Assembly: GCA_016219145.1 (NCBI GenBank)
Contig: JACRCG010000194.1
Location: 1-22,922 of the forward strand
Source of the DNA: Deltaproteobacteria bacterium
GTDB lineage: Bacteria; Desulfobacterota; Desulfuromonadia; Geobacterales; Pseudopelobacteraceae
Length of the DNA stretch: 22,922 bases
Reading direction: 5' to 3'
How positions within the stretch are numbered: the first letter of the stretch is position 1; each line of letters starts with the position of its first letter. The notes under the pieces were generated by a model that saw only the letters and a list, made by a program, of their open reading frames with translations, was not told the DNA's origin and did no database searches. Positions 1 to 7,954 of the stretch are shown one piece after another. The position numbers and the translations under genes are program-made.

Positions 1-1673
1 AGCATGGTCAGGGTGTCGCCCTCTTCAATGAAATAGGCTGCCCGGCGTGCGGCGGAGGCCGCTTTTTCGTTGCTGTTGAAGGTAAACACCTTCACGGCGG
101 CGCTGACAGAGGCCTTCTTGCTGTCGCTCAGTTTCGGCAGAATTTTCTCGGCCCGCAGTACGGTGCTTTCAATGGCAAAAATGTTGATGGCCAGATCGGC
201 TACGGCCAGAAGAATTTCCTGTTCATCCTTGATGGTATCCATGAATTTCTGCACGCCGCTACCGGCCAGCACCAGGAAAGCCTGTTTCAGGCTGGCGATC
301 AGGGCTTTTTCGGCTGCAAACGGAACCGAGTCGTCCAGCTCGTCAAAAGACGGCGACATCAGCGATTCAAAGGCTTTCATGGCCTCCTTCTGGAGTGGGA
401 TTTCACCTTTCAGGGCGCGTCGCAGAATGATACCGGGAATCAGCAGGCGGTTGATCTCGTTGGTGCCCTCCCAGATGCGGTTGATGCGTTCGTCACGATA
501 GTACCCCTCAGCGGCATATTCCTGAATGAAACCGTAGCCGCCATGAATCTGGACAACTTCATCCACCACGTCTGCCAGCACTTCGCTACAGAAAACCTTG
601 GCTATGGCGCATTCAACGGAATATTCCTCGATGCCCTGCTGATAGGCTTCGTAATAGTCGGCCGTATCTTTCGGTACAGTAGCGAGACGATTGTCGATCA
701 GACCTGCCAGGCGGTAAACTACCGATTCCGAAGCGAAGGTGGCGGCGCTCTGGTCGGCAATCTTTTCCTGAATGGCCCCGAAGGTGCCGATAGTCACGCC
801 GAAGGCTTTGCGCTCATTGGCATACTTTATCCCGGTGGTGAGGGCTGCCTTGCATGCGCCGGTGGCTCCGGCCCCCAGTTTGAAGCGGCCGACATTCAAA
901 ACGTTGAAGGCTATTTTATGTCCCTTGCCGATCTCCCCCAGCAGGTTTTCAACAGGAACTTTGGCGTCCTCCAGGATGATCTGGGTGGTGGATGAGCCCC
1001 TGACACCCATCTTGTTCTCTTCCGCTCCGACACTCAAGCCTTCTGTGCTGCGCTCGACCAGGAAGCCGGTGAAGTACTGCTTGTCGATCTTGGCGAAAAC
1101 GGTATAGAGATTAGCAATTCCGCCGTTGGTGATAAACTGTTTGGTGCCGTTCAGAATATAGTGTTTGCCGTCGGCAGAGAGCGTTGCGGTCGCGGCCGCG
1201 CCCAGCGCATCGCTGCCGGAGCCGGGTTCGGTCAGGCAGTAGGCCGCAATCCATTCACCGGAAATGATTTTGCCGAGATATCTCTCTTTCTGCTCCTTGG
1301 TACCGTAATATACCAGCGGCAGAGTGCCGATACCGGTATGAGCGGAATATGTCACCGAAAAAGAACCGGCCTGGGCCAGTTTTTCGGCCGCCAGCATGCT
1401 GGTGGCCTTGTCAAGTTCAAGTCCGCCGTACTCCTCTGGCGCGTCAATCATCAACAGGCCCAGCTCGCCGCACTTCTTCATCAGTTCGACCGTCAACGGA
1501 AGATTGTGATGCTCGATCTCTTCGCGATGCGGGATAACTTCATTCAGGACAAATTGCTCGGTCGTATCGCCAATCTGGCGCTGCTCGTCGGTGAAATCCT
1601 CCGGTGTAAAGATGTCGTCCTTGCCCGCCTCTGTAATCAGATATTCTGCGCCTTTGAATAGTTTTGCAGCCAT
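1..1673 (-). CDS. fadE: Acyl-CoA dehydrogenase, long FadE/VLCAD-like type, C-terminus cut off by window edge
   Basis: FAD-dependent acyl-CoA dehydrogenase catalysing the first oxidation of beta-oxidation (acyl-CoA to trans-2-enoyl-CoA). I translated it from the ATG at 1673; it stays open for 557 codons to the window edge, so the stop lies outside. Family signatures seen are the flavin/substrate loop AYCLTEPGSGSDA around residues 143-155, QIHGGYGFIQEYAAEG, and RIWEGTNEINR, whose first Glu (residue 402) is the expected catalytic base. More than 150 residues follow that motif, so this is the ~590-residue type with an extra C-terminal domain, as in Bacillus FadE, not the ~380-residue short-chain type. 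GAGGTG six bases upstream is a good ribosome site. It is the last visible gene of the fadD-fadN-fadA-fadE operon, 122 bp after fadA, with a palindromic repeat in the gap. Electrons presumably go to ETF, not seen here. Confidence 0.93.
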   Translation of the reverse strand, partial: MAAKLFKGAEYLITEAGKDDIFTPEDFTDEQRQIGDTTEQFVLNEVIPHREEIEHHNLPLTVELMKKCGELGLLMIDAPEEYGGLELDKATSMLAAEKLAQAGSFSVTYSAHTGIGTLPLVYYGTKEQKERYLGKIISGEWIAAYCLTEPGSGSDALGAAATATLSADGKHYILNGTKQFITNGGIANLYTVFAKIDKQYFTGFLVERSTEGLSVGAEENKMGVRGSSTTQIILEDAKVPVENLLGEIGKGHKIAFNVLNVGRFKLGAGATGACKAALTTGIKYANERKAFGVTIGTFGAIQEKIADQSAATFASESVVYRLAGLIDNRLATVPKDTADYYEAYQQGIEEYSVECAIAKVFCSEVLADVVDEVVQIHGGYGFIQEYAAEGYYRDERINRIWEGTNEINRLLIPGIILRRALKGEIPLQKEAMKAFESLMSPSFDELDDSVPFAAEKALIASLKQAFLVLAGSGVQKFMDTIKDEQEILLAVADLAINIFAIESTVLRAEKILPKLSDSKKASVSAAVKVFTFNSNEKAASAARRAAYFIEEGDTLTM

Positions 1674-1723
1674 TTTGTCACCTCGTAATGTATATTTTAT
1701 GTTTATCCGTTAACGTCAAAAGC

Positions 1724-1797
1724 AACCCCTCCAAACCTCCCCTTATCAGGGGAGGCTTAAAGGCTTCCCCCCTGATAAGGGGGGATTGAGGGGGGTT
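1724..1797. repeat. GC-rich inverted-repeat element between fadA and fadE
   Basis: Two arms of about 35 bp are inverted copies of each other, and each has its own palindromic core: CCTCCCCTTATCAGGGGAGG on the left and CCCCCCTGATAAGGGGGG on the right. The element begins about 50 bp upstream of the fadE start and runs into the fadA stop codon (TAA at 1798-1796), so it abuts the gene end exactly. In the transcript it would form either two short hairpins or one long one. It may act as an mRNA-stability or partial-termination element inside the operon. The core resembles those in the elements at 12173, 13889 and 22876. Mobility and function are inference. Confidence 0.8.
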
Positions 1798-2968
1798 AGA
1801 TTTTCTCAAAAATCCCCGCCGCACCCATGCCGCCGCCGATACACATCGATACGATCCCATAACGGGTGTTCGTGCGCTGCATTTCCTGTAGCAGGCTGGC
1901 GGTCAGTTTGGCGCCGGTGCAGCCGAGCGGATGGCCAAGGGCGATCGCCCCGCCGTTGACGTTGACGCGAGCAGGATCTATTCCCAACTCCTTGACACAG
2001 GCCAGTGACTGTGCCGCAAAAGCCTCATTCAGTTCGATCAGGCCGATTTCATCCAGAGTCAAGCCGGCCAGCTTCAGAGCGGCAGGTATGGCAGCCACCG
2101 GACCGATCCCCATGATTTCGGGGGCCACACCCTTGACTGAAAATGCGACGAAACGGGCCAGCGCCTTTTTGCCGATTTTTTTGAGATAATCCTCGGAGAC
2201 TACCAGCACGGCCGCTGCGCCGTCGGTCATCTGGGATGAGTTGCCAGCGGTAACTGTTCCGGTGGCCTTGAAAGCCGGTTTCAGCTTGCCCAGACCGGCA
2301 GCGGTTGTGTCACCACGAACACCGTCGTCAGTATCGACCAGTTCCCTGTTCCGCTTCATCTTCCCATTCACCAGGTTGCAGCTCTCGGTCTCCACCGAAA
2401 TGATTTCATCCTTGAATTTTCCCGCTGTTATTGCGGCGGCGGCCTTGGCATGGCTGGCGGCGGCAAAGGCATCCTGCTGCTCGCGGGTGATGCCGTACTT
2501 GTCGGCTACCAGTTCCGCAGTAATCCCCATCGAGGCGAAGGCTTCCGGCCAGCTGGCCATCAGTCCGGGGTTGGCGCTGTATTTGCTGCCACCCATCGGG
2601 ATCATGCTCATGCTCTCGGCGCCGCCGGCAATGATGCAGTCGGCAAATCCGGCCATGATCCGCTCTGCTGCTGAGGCGATCGTCTGCAGGCCGGAGGAAC
2701 AGAAGCGGTTAACCGTCTGGGCCGGGACTTCAACCGGCACGCCGGCTTTCATGGCGGCCACACGGGCAAAGTTCATCCCCTGTTCCCCCTCCGGAAAAGC
2801 GCAGCCGATGATGATGTCTTCAACGTCTTTCGGGTCTATTCCGGTTCTGTCAAGCAGCCCCCTGATGGCGGCTGCGGCCAGGTCATCCGGCCGGACATCT
2901 TTCAATTTCCCTTTTTTCGCCCGGCAGCCGGGGGTGCGGTAGGCGGCCAGAATATATGCGTTTCTCAT
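1796..2968 (-). CDS. fadA: Acetyl-CoA acyltransferase (3-ketoacyl-CoA thiolase)
   Basis: Thiolase of 390 aa, the normal family length, cleaving 3-ketoacyl-CoA with CoA to acetyl-CoA in the last step of beta-oxidation. The visible active-site set is complete: nucleophile Cys90 in VNRFCSSGLQ, NEAFAAQ, His346 in GGAIALGHPLG and Cys376 in SMCIGGGMGAAG. The start is the ATG at 2968, preceded by CGGAGGACACA, a good ribosome site. It lies 105 bp downstream of fadN, the gap being filled by a 75-bp inverted repeat, and 122 bp upstream of fadE. Sequence alone does not separate a degradative FadA from a biosynthetic acetyl-CoA C-acetyltransferase, but the operon strongly favours degradation. Confidence 0.95.
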   Translation of the reverse strand: MRNAYILAAYRTPGCRAKKGKLKDVRPDDLAAAAIRGLLDRTGIDPKDVEDIIIGCAFPEGEQGMNFARVAAMKAGVPVEVPAQTVNRFCSSGLQTIASAAERIMAGFADCIIAGGAESMSMIPMGGSKYSANPGLMASWPEAFASMGITAELVADKYGITREQQDAFAAASHAKAAAAITAGKFKDEIISVETESCNLVNGKMKRNRELVDTDDGVRGDTTAAGLGKLKPAFKATGTVTAGNSSQMTDGAAAVLVVSEDYLKKIGKKALARFVAFSVKGVAPEIMGIGPVAAIPAALKLAGLTLDEIGLIELNEAFAAQSLACVKELGIDPARVNVNGGAIALGHPLGCTGAKLTASLLQEMQRTNTRYGIVSMCIGGGMGAAGIFEKI

Positions 2969-2989
2969 TGTGTCCTCCGTTGATGTATG

Positions 2990-3064
2990 TGTAGGGGCGA
3001 ATCTTGTATTCGCCCAATCTTGTATTCGACTTCGCTGTGGGCGATCACAAGGATCGCCCCTACA
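2990..3064. repeat. 75-bp element with perfect 11-bp terminal inverted repeats
   Basis: The ends are TGTAGGGGCGA and TCGCCCCTACA, perfect inverted repeats. Inside are two hairpins: GGGCGAA (2995-3001) with TTCGCCC (3009-3015), and GGGCGATC (3039-3046) with GATCGCCC (3052-3059). It sits between the fadN stop and the fadA ribosome site, so the operon transcript would carry both hairpins. From memory, TGTAGGGGCG-type intergenic repeats occur in many bacterial genomes; whether this one is mobile cannot be seen here. It is distinct from the CCTCCCC-type elements elsewhere in the window. Confidence 0.85.
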
Positions 3065-3073
3065 GATGCCACA

Positions 3074-5461
3074 TTAATTCCGCAGCGGTTTGCCTTTCTT
3101 CAGCATATGTTGAATGCGCTCCAGAGTCTTCTTCTGCCCGCACAAACGGACAAAGGCTTCCCGCTCCAGATCAAGCAGATATTCTTCGGTAATCAGGGTG
3201 CCGGCCGGGACATCGCCGCCGGTGATGACTTCGGCGACCATGCCGGCCAGATACTGGTCATATTCGGAGATGAAACCGCCCTGCTGCATATTCCAGAGCT
3301 GCGACTTGATCGAGGCGGCTACACTTCGACCGGGCGCTTTCAGGTCGGTCAACGGGCGGGCAGGGCGGTAGTTGGCGGCCAGAGCAATAGCTTTCAGCTT
3401 GGCGTCGTGAATGCGTTTGTCGATATCCATTGTGATGGCATCTCCCTGCCGCATGAAGCCCATCGGAATCAGTTCGGCGGCCGACATGCTGACCTTGGCC
3501 ATGGCAATATTCATGAAATTCTTGAAGATAAAGGGAGTTGCGTCCATCTCGTACTCTTCGGCCAGCTTGATGGCTCTGATCGCCATCTCCTTGGTGCCGC
3601 CCCCGGCCGGGAGCAGGCCGACGCCCAGCTCAACCAGTCCCATGTAGGTTTCGGCATGCGGGATGATGGCATCGGCGTGCAGGCAGGTTTCACAGCCGCC
3701 ACCCATGACCAGATTGTGCGGGGCTGCTACGACCGGGATCTTTGAGTATTTGATCGCCATCATGGCTTTCTGGAAACCTTTGACCGTCATGGCGATCTCA
3801 TCGAAGGCCCCTTCGGCAACAGCCATTACCAGCAGCATCAGGTTGGCTCCGGCCGAGAACATCTGCCCTTCGTTGGCAATTACCAGGCCGATACCATCTT
3901 CCTCGGTGCGTTTTATCGCTTTATGCACCATGGAAAGAATCTCACCGCCGATAGCGTTCATCTTGGTATGGAACTCCAGGCAGAATACGCCATCTCCCAG
4001 ATCTATCACGGAAGCGCCGCTGTTTTTTTCTACGCCCCTGTTATTTCTTTTCAGAATTGACAGACTGATATGCTCCGGTTTCTGCGGAACTTCACGGTAT
4101 GTGGCGGTAAGAACACAATAGTAGTAGTTCCGTCCATTCTCGAATTTGTAGAAATGCTCGATAGTTTTAAGTCCGGCCGGAACCTGCACGCCGTCCTTTT
4201 CGGCTCGCTCTACAAAGTAGGCCACACCGATGGCGTCCAGCATCTCAAAGGGGCCAATCTCCCAGTTGAATCCCCATTTCATGGCGTTGTCGATGTTGAC
4301 GATATCGTCGGCAATCTCCGGAATCCGGTTGAAAGTATAGATCAGGGTGTCGCGCATGTTGATCCAGGCGAACTGAGCCGCCTTGTCATTGGCAGTTATG
4401 AGTGCTTTCAGGCGCTTGGCCGGATCGTCGATTCCCTTGGCGGCCTCAATCGAGGCAAACTTGGGGCGCTGTGAGGGGACGTATTCACCGGTCTTGTAGT
4501 CATAGTAGAAAAAATCCTGCCCCTTCTCGCCTTTGACTTTCTTGAAAAAGCCCTGCTTGCTCTTGTTCCCCAGCAGCCCTTTTGTAACCATGTCACCCAC
4601 AAAATCGGGAAATTTGAAGATGTCGCGCTGTTCGTCATTGACCAGCAGTTCATAAGAGTTGCCGGCTACATGCCGGAGCGTGTCGATGCCGACCAGATCG
4701 GCGGTACGAAAGGCCGCGCTCTTGGGGCGGGCGGTGGCCGGACCGGCCACGGCATCCACCTCTTCAACCGTCATGCCGCTCTCCATCATAGTACGGATGC
4801 AGTTGCAGATGGCATACACGCCGATCCGGTTGGCGATGAAGTTGGGGGTGTCCTTGGCGTAGACGATGCCCTTGCCGAGTCGTTTGGAAATAAAATCCGC
4901 CATAAAGGAGGTCACGGCCGGATCGGTGTATGTACAGTTGACAATCTCCAGGAGGCGCATATAGCGGGGCGGGTTGAAGAAATGCGTCACCAGAAAGTTC
5001 TTGCGGACGTTGTCCGACAGGCATTGGGCCATTTCGTTGACCGACAGACCGCTGGTGTTGGTGGAGAGAATGGCGCCAACCTTCAGGTTCGGCACGACTT
5101 TTTCGGTGAAGAGCTTCTTCTTGATCGCCATGTTTTCGATAACAACCTCGACGACCCAGTCGCACTCCTTCAGCTTCGACATGTCGTCGTCAAAATTGCC
5201 GACTTCGATGTTGGCCGCATAGCCGGTCAGAAAGAAGGGGGCCGGCTTCATCTTGATCAGCCCGTCCTTTCCGGCTGTGGCGATACGGTTGCGCACGCGG
5301 CTGTCGGCGATTGTCAGGCCGGCTGCCGTCTCGGCGACGCTTGGCTCGCGCGGCACGATATCCAGCAAAAGCACCTGAATTCCTGCGTTGGCCAGATGTG
5401 CGGCGATGGTCGCACCCATCACGCCCGCTCCGAGAACTGCTACCTTGTTAATCTGTTTCAT
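3074..5461 (-). CDS. fadN: 3-hydroxyacyl-CoA dehydrogenase / enoyl-CoA hydratase fusion (FadN-type)
   Basis: A 795-aa bifunctional enzyme for hydration of enoyl-CoA and NAD-dependent oxidation of 3-hydroxyacyl-CoA. The N-terminus has the Rossmann fingerprint GAGVMG (residues 11-16), followed by STNTSGLS and THFFNPPRYMRLLE with the probable catalytic His160. The crotonase domain is C-terminal (about 490-720), with oxyanion elements FSAGANL (535-541) and MGGGCE (586-591) and Glu611 in VELGVGLLPAGGG. This dehydrogenase-first order and length match Bacillus FadN (YusL), not E. coli FadB, where the hydratase comes first. The ATG at 5461 follows CGGAGGAAAATA. It starts 35 bp after fadD and is followed by fadA then fadE, the fadNAE order. 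The substrate chain length cannot be read from sequence. Confidence 0.93.
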   Translation of the reverse strand: MKQINKVAVLGAGVMGATIAAHLANAGIQVLLLDIVPREPSVAETAAGLTIADSRVRNRIATAGKDGLIKMKPAPFFLTGYAANIEVGNFDDDMSKLKECDWVVEVVIENMAIKKKLFTEKVVPNLKVGAILSTNTSGLSVNEMAQCLSDNVRKNFLVTHFFNPPRYMRLLEIVNCTYTDPAVTSFMADFISKRLGKGIVYAKDTPNFIANRIGVYAICNCIRTMMESGMTVEEVDAVAGPATARPKSAAFRTADLVGIDTLRHVAGNSYELLVNDEQRDIFKFPDFVGDMVTKGLLGNKSKQGFFKKVKGEKGQDFFYYDYKTGEYVPSQRPKFASIEAAKGIDDPAKRLKALITANDKAAQFAWINMRDTLIYTFNRIPEIADDIVNIDNAMKWGFNWEIGPFEMLDAIGVAYFVERAEKDGVQVPAGLKTIEHFYKFENGRNYYYCVLTATYREVPQKPEHISLSILKRNNRGVEKNSGASVIDLGDGVFCLEFHTKMNAIGGEILSMVHKAIKRTEEDGIGLVIANEGQMFSAGANLMLLVMAVAEGAFDEIAMTVKGFQKAMMAIKYSKIPVVAAPHNLVMGGGCETCLHADAIIPHAETYMGLVELGVGLLPAGGGTKEMAIRAIKLAEEYEMDATPFIFKNFMNIAMAKVSMSAAELIPMGFMRQGDAITMDIDKRIHDAKLKAIALAANYRPARPLTDLKAPGRSVAASIKSQLWNMQQGGFISEYDQYLAGMVAEVITGGDVPAGTLITEEYLLDLEREAFVRLCGQKKTLERIQHMLKKGKPLRN

Positions 5462-5496
5462 TATTTTCCTCCGTATCCGAAATGGCGTGTTTTACT

Positions 5497-7308
5497 TCAG
5501 TTGCTGTGGTCTATATACATATCTTCAATTCTGTGCTTGTACTTTTCGTAAATAACCTTCCTTCTCAGCTTCAGTGTCGGGGTCAGTTCGCCACCTTCAA
5601 TTGAAAAATCGTGTGGAATCAGCACAAACTTCTTGATCGTTTCATAAGGGGCCAGCCGGTTGTTAATATCGGCCAGTCTCTGTTCGAATAATTTTTGAAT
5701 CGGTTCGTGCATGACCAGATCGTCAAGTTCGTAGTAATGAATGTGTTTCTCTTTGGCAATCTCCAGCAGTCGCTCCAGGTTCGGTACGATCAAGGCGGTC
5801 AGATATGGTTTGCGATCGCCGTAGACATAGGCCGATGAGACATATTTATCCATCTTGAGTTCGTTCTCGATCGGCTGTGGCGCAATGTTTTTACCACCAG
5901 CCGTAATGATAAGTTCTTTCTTGCGGTCAGTAATAAACACGAAGCCGTCTTCAATATGTCCTATATCACCGGTCTTGAACCAGCCATCCTGAATCGCCTC
6001 GGCGGTGGCGACCGGGTCGTTGTAGTATCCGAGCATGATCTGCGGCCCTCTGACCAGAATTTCTCCATCCTCGGCAATTTTGAATTCTGTTTTTTCAAGT
6101 GCGACCCCGACGGAACCGAAACGGATATGCTCAAAATTATTGAAACAGAGAGCCGGACTTGTTTCCGTCAGGCCATATCCTTCAAAAATCGGGATACCGA
6201 TGACCCAGAAGAACTCGTTGATGTTTTTGTCGAGCGGCGCCCCGCCAGAGCAGAACAGCTTCATGTTGCCGCCGAATTTTGCTCTTATCTTGCTGAATAC
6301 CAGACGGTCAGCCAGTGCATACTGCATGTTCAAGAGCGTCGTGGGCTGCTTGTGTATATAGGTTGCGTCGATGTATTTTTTTCCGACTTCAACCGCCCAG
6401 TGGAAAAGGTTCTTTTTGACGGCAGGCATCTGGTGGGCGTTTTCAAAGATGCGATGATATATTTTCTCAAACAGCCGTGGGACGCAGACCATCACTGTCG
6501 GCCGGATTTCCGCCATATTCTCCGCGACTTTTTCGATACTGTCCGCAAAGGCCATCAGAGCGCCGTTGCGGATGGTCATGTAATAGCCGGCCGTTCTTTC
6601 AAGGATGTGGCTCAAGGGGAGGAAGCTGAGCAGGACGTCGTTCTGATCTATGGCGCCGCTCTGCTTGGTGAGGTATTCAGTGTTGGTCAGAATATTAGCG
6701 TGAGAAAGCATGACACCTTTTGGCACCCCGGTAGTTCCGGATGTGTAGATCAGCGTCAGCATGTCCTCCGGCTTCACCTGGTCAATTATCGCTTCGATTT
6801 CCTGTTTCTCTTCTGCGGTGATCGGAGAATCGATCTCGGAGAGTTGGTAGAAGGTGGTCACCAGCAGCGCCGGATCACCCAGGAAACGTTCGAATGAAAC
6901 CACAAGCTCCACTCCCGGAATGGAAGCCCTTACTTTCAGGAGCTTGGAGTATTGAAACTTTCCGGAGACAAATACAATTCTGGCTCCGGAATGATTGATC
7001 GTGTATTCGATCTGCTCCGGCGTGTTGGTCGGATATATCGGGACCGTGATACCTCCACAACACAAAATCCCCATGTCGGCAATCACCCATCCGGCCCGGT
7101 TCTCAGACAGAATTGCAATCCTGTCGCCCTGCTTGACGTTCATTTTGCGGAGTCCCCTGGCAACCATCAAGGCCCGCTCGTAGAAGTTCTCATAGTCAAG
7201 CGTTACAAATTCGCCCTGCTTGCGGTATTTCAGCGCCAGTCTGCTGCCGAATTCTTTTGCATTGCTCCTGAGCATGTCAGGTATGGAGCGATAATATTTG
7301 CAGCTCAT
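5497..7308 (-). CDS. fadD: Long-chain fatty acid--CoA ligase (AMP-forming)
   Basis: Adenylate-forming acyl-CoA synthetase of 603 aa that activates fatty acids with ATP and CoA before beta-oxidation. It shows the P-loop-like YTSGTTGVPKG (residues 188-198), FEGYGLTETSP, WFKTGDIG and the C-terminal hinge ITDRKKELIITAGGKNI, all in the usual order, so the enzyme appears intact. The start is the ATG at 7308, preceded by GGAGGTGGACTT, a very strong ribosome site. It is the first gene of the minus-strand operon. A promoter (-35 7364-7369, -10 7341-7346) lies just upstream, overlapped by a dyad also found in front of fadL, so it is probably induced by fatty acids through a repressor. The exact preferred chain length is unknown. 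Confidence 0.94.
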   Translation of the reverse strand: MSCKYYRSIPDMLRSNAKEFGSRLALKYRKQGEFVTLDYENFYERALMVARGLRKMNVKQGDRIAILSENRAGWVIADMGILCCGGITVPIYPTNTPEQIEYTINHSGARIVFVSGKFQYSKLLKVRASIPGVELVVSFERFLGDPALLVTTFYQLSEIDSPITAEEKQEIEAIIDQVKPEDMLTLIYTSGTTGVPKGVMLSHANILTNTEYLTKQSGAIDQNDVLLSFLPLSHILERTAGYYMTIRNGALMAFADSIEKVAENMAEIRPTVMVCVPRLFEKIYHRIFENAHQMPAVKKNLFHWAVEVGKKYIDATYIHKQPTTLLNMQYALADRLVFSKIRAKFGGNMKLFCSGGAPLDKNINEFFWVIGIPIFEGYGLTETSPALCFNNFEHIRFGSVGVALEKTEFKIAEDGEILVRGPQIMLGYYNDPVATAEAIQDGWFKTGDIGHIEDGFVFITDRKKELIITAGGKNIAPQPIENELKMDKYVSSAYVYGDRKPYLTALIVPNLERLLEIAKEKHIHYYELDDLVMHEPIQKLFEQRLADINNRLAPYETIKKFVLIPHDFSIEGGELTPTLKLRRKVIYEKYKHRIEDMYIDHSN

Positions 7309-7340
7309 AAGTCCACCTCCACGATACTTCGTTTTTTTGC

Positions 7341-7369
7341 AAGCTACATCTACTTGACGTTCATGTCAA
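7341..7369 (-). promoter_or_regulatory. Sigma-70-type promoter of the fadD-fadN-fadA-fadE operon
   Basis: On the minus strand a perfect -35 TTGACA (7369-7364) is separated by exactly 17 bp from TAGCTT (7346-7341). This predicts a start near 7334 and a leader of about 25 nt before the fadD ATG. The -35 lies inside the dyad at 7351-7372, so a bound regulator would block RNA polymerase. The -10 is weak, but the spacing and position are good. Confidence 0.65.
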
Positions 7370-7372
7370 GTA
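7351..7372. promoter_or_regulatory. Operator-like dyad at the fadD promoter
   Basis: TACTTGAC (7351-7358) and GTCAAGTA (7365-7372) form perfect 8-bp arms around a 6-bp spacer. Read on the minus strand its 18-bp core is CTTGACATGAACGTCAAG, which matches the fadL-side site at 7683-7700 at 16 of 18 positions. Size and symmetry suit a dimeric repressor such as the TetR-type FadR/PsrA regulators of fatty-acid degradation, though the family cannot be assigned from the site. It is unlike the Bacillus FadR box as I recall it. Confidence 0.7.
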
Positions 7373-7682
7373 TAATTTTATTCTATTTTTGTTTTGTGTT
7401 CGCGTGTTGCCACAATTTTATCACCCTTTTTGTGTTGCGCAATATCTTGAGATGTTTTTGATTACTGTTGTTGTCGTTCTGTCTGTCGCAGGCTGGAATA
7501 ATTGTACAATCCTTATTGAAGCCTGGACACAGTTTCAGATGCGCGCACAGTACCGGTGGCGCAACATTCCGATAACAGGCAGTAATTTCATATAATACAT
7601 ATGCAGTTCGTTTTGGTGCCGCAATGGATATTCCGTGGGCCCGGATGAAAAATAATATATTTGAACAGGCCGGATTTTGTTC
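7373..7682. other. AT-rich central part of the divergent fadD/fadL intergenic region
   Basis: Between the two operator/promoter units lie about 310 bp in which I found no credible coding frame with a ribosome site, no RNA gene and no clear terminator or repeat. The distance means the two promoters do not overlap, and each has its own operator copy. Confidence 0.6.
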
Positions 7683-7700
7683 TTGACATGTGCGTCAAGG
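7683..7700. promoter_or_regulatory. Second copy of the operator-like dyad, at the fadL promoter
   Basis: CTTGAC (7683-7688) and GTCAAG (7695-7700) flank ATGTGC, giving CTTGACATGTGCGTCAAG. It matches the fadD-side site read in the direction of fadD transcription at 16 of 18 bases, and it lies in the same place relative to its promoter, with its left arm inside the -35. The conserved placement is strong evidence for shared repression of both divergent units. Confidence 0.7.
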
Positions 7701-7712
7701 TGTCATAGTTTG
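7684..7712 (+). promoter_or_regulatory. Sigma-70-type promoter of the fadL-lipase-SCP2 cluster
   Basis: TTGACA (7684-7689), a 17-bp spacer and TAGTTT (7707-7712) reproduce the fadD promoter (TTGACA-N17-TAGCTT). The predicted start is near 7719, leaving about 235 nt before fadL; most of that is taken up by a small RHH-like reading frame. Confidence 0.6.
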
Positions 7713-7771
7713 TCAAAAAATACTGTTCTATAATTTAAATAACGAGTAAGTTGGCTGTGAAATAACATCTA

Positions 7772-7953
7772 ATGGTGCTTCGTTTAAACAAGCGCGTAAG
7801 CAGGTACTATCAATCAGAGTCAGTGACAATGAATGGGGGGTGATCCGGAATTGCGCACTAACAAGAAGCGCATCTGTTTCAGAGGACATGAGGGATGCAT
7901 TGAGGATGTACATGCAGGGTAAAGCAGAACACAAATACGGAAAGGAGCTTTGA
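7772..7953 (+). CDS. Small ribbon-helix-helix-like protein, expressed by -1 frameshift, odd start, or a decayed gene
   Basis: One frame is open from just after TAA 7747-7749 to TGA 7951-7953, ending one base before the fadL ATG. Its translation contains KQVLSIRVSDNEW followed by SVSEDMRDALRMYM: a short beta strand, a helix, a turn and a second helix, like the RHH DNA-binding fold. That frame has no ATG, GTG or TTG before the strand. An ATG at 7772 in another frame reads five codons (GTG CTT CGT TTA AAC) and reaches the heptamer T_TTA_AAC (7783-7789) in the phase needed for -1 slippage. A slip there enters the RHH frame exactly and gives 60 aa. No good ribosome site precedes this ATG. Alternatives are a non-standard start such as ATA 7762, or a frameshifted relic. 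The fadL ribosome site lies in its last codons, so the two may be translationally coupled. Confidence 0.4.
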
Positions 7954-7954
7954 A

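Noticed and set aside
2241..2942. Plus-strand open frame of 233 codons over fadA
   Set aside because: It is antisense to an intact thiolase and has a low-complexity Ala/Ser/Pro translation typical of a shadow frame.
5956..6897. Long plus-strand open frame of 313 codons antisense to fadD
   Set aside because: It lies wholly inside fadD, has no recognisable domain or ribosome site, and is explained by the codon bias of the true gene.
7728..7934. Minus-strand open frame over the fadL leader
   Set aside because: It is the complement of the RHH-like frame, with no ribosome site, and the RHH-like reading on the plus strand is more protein-like.
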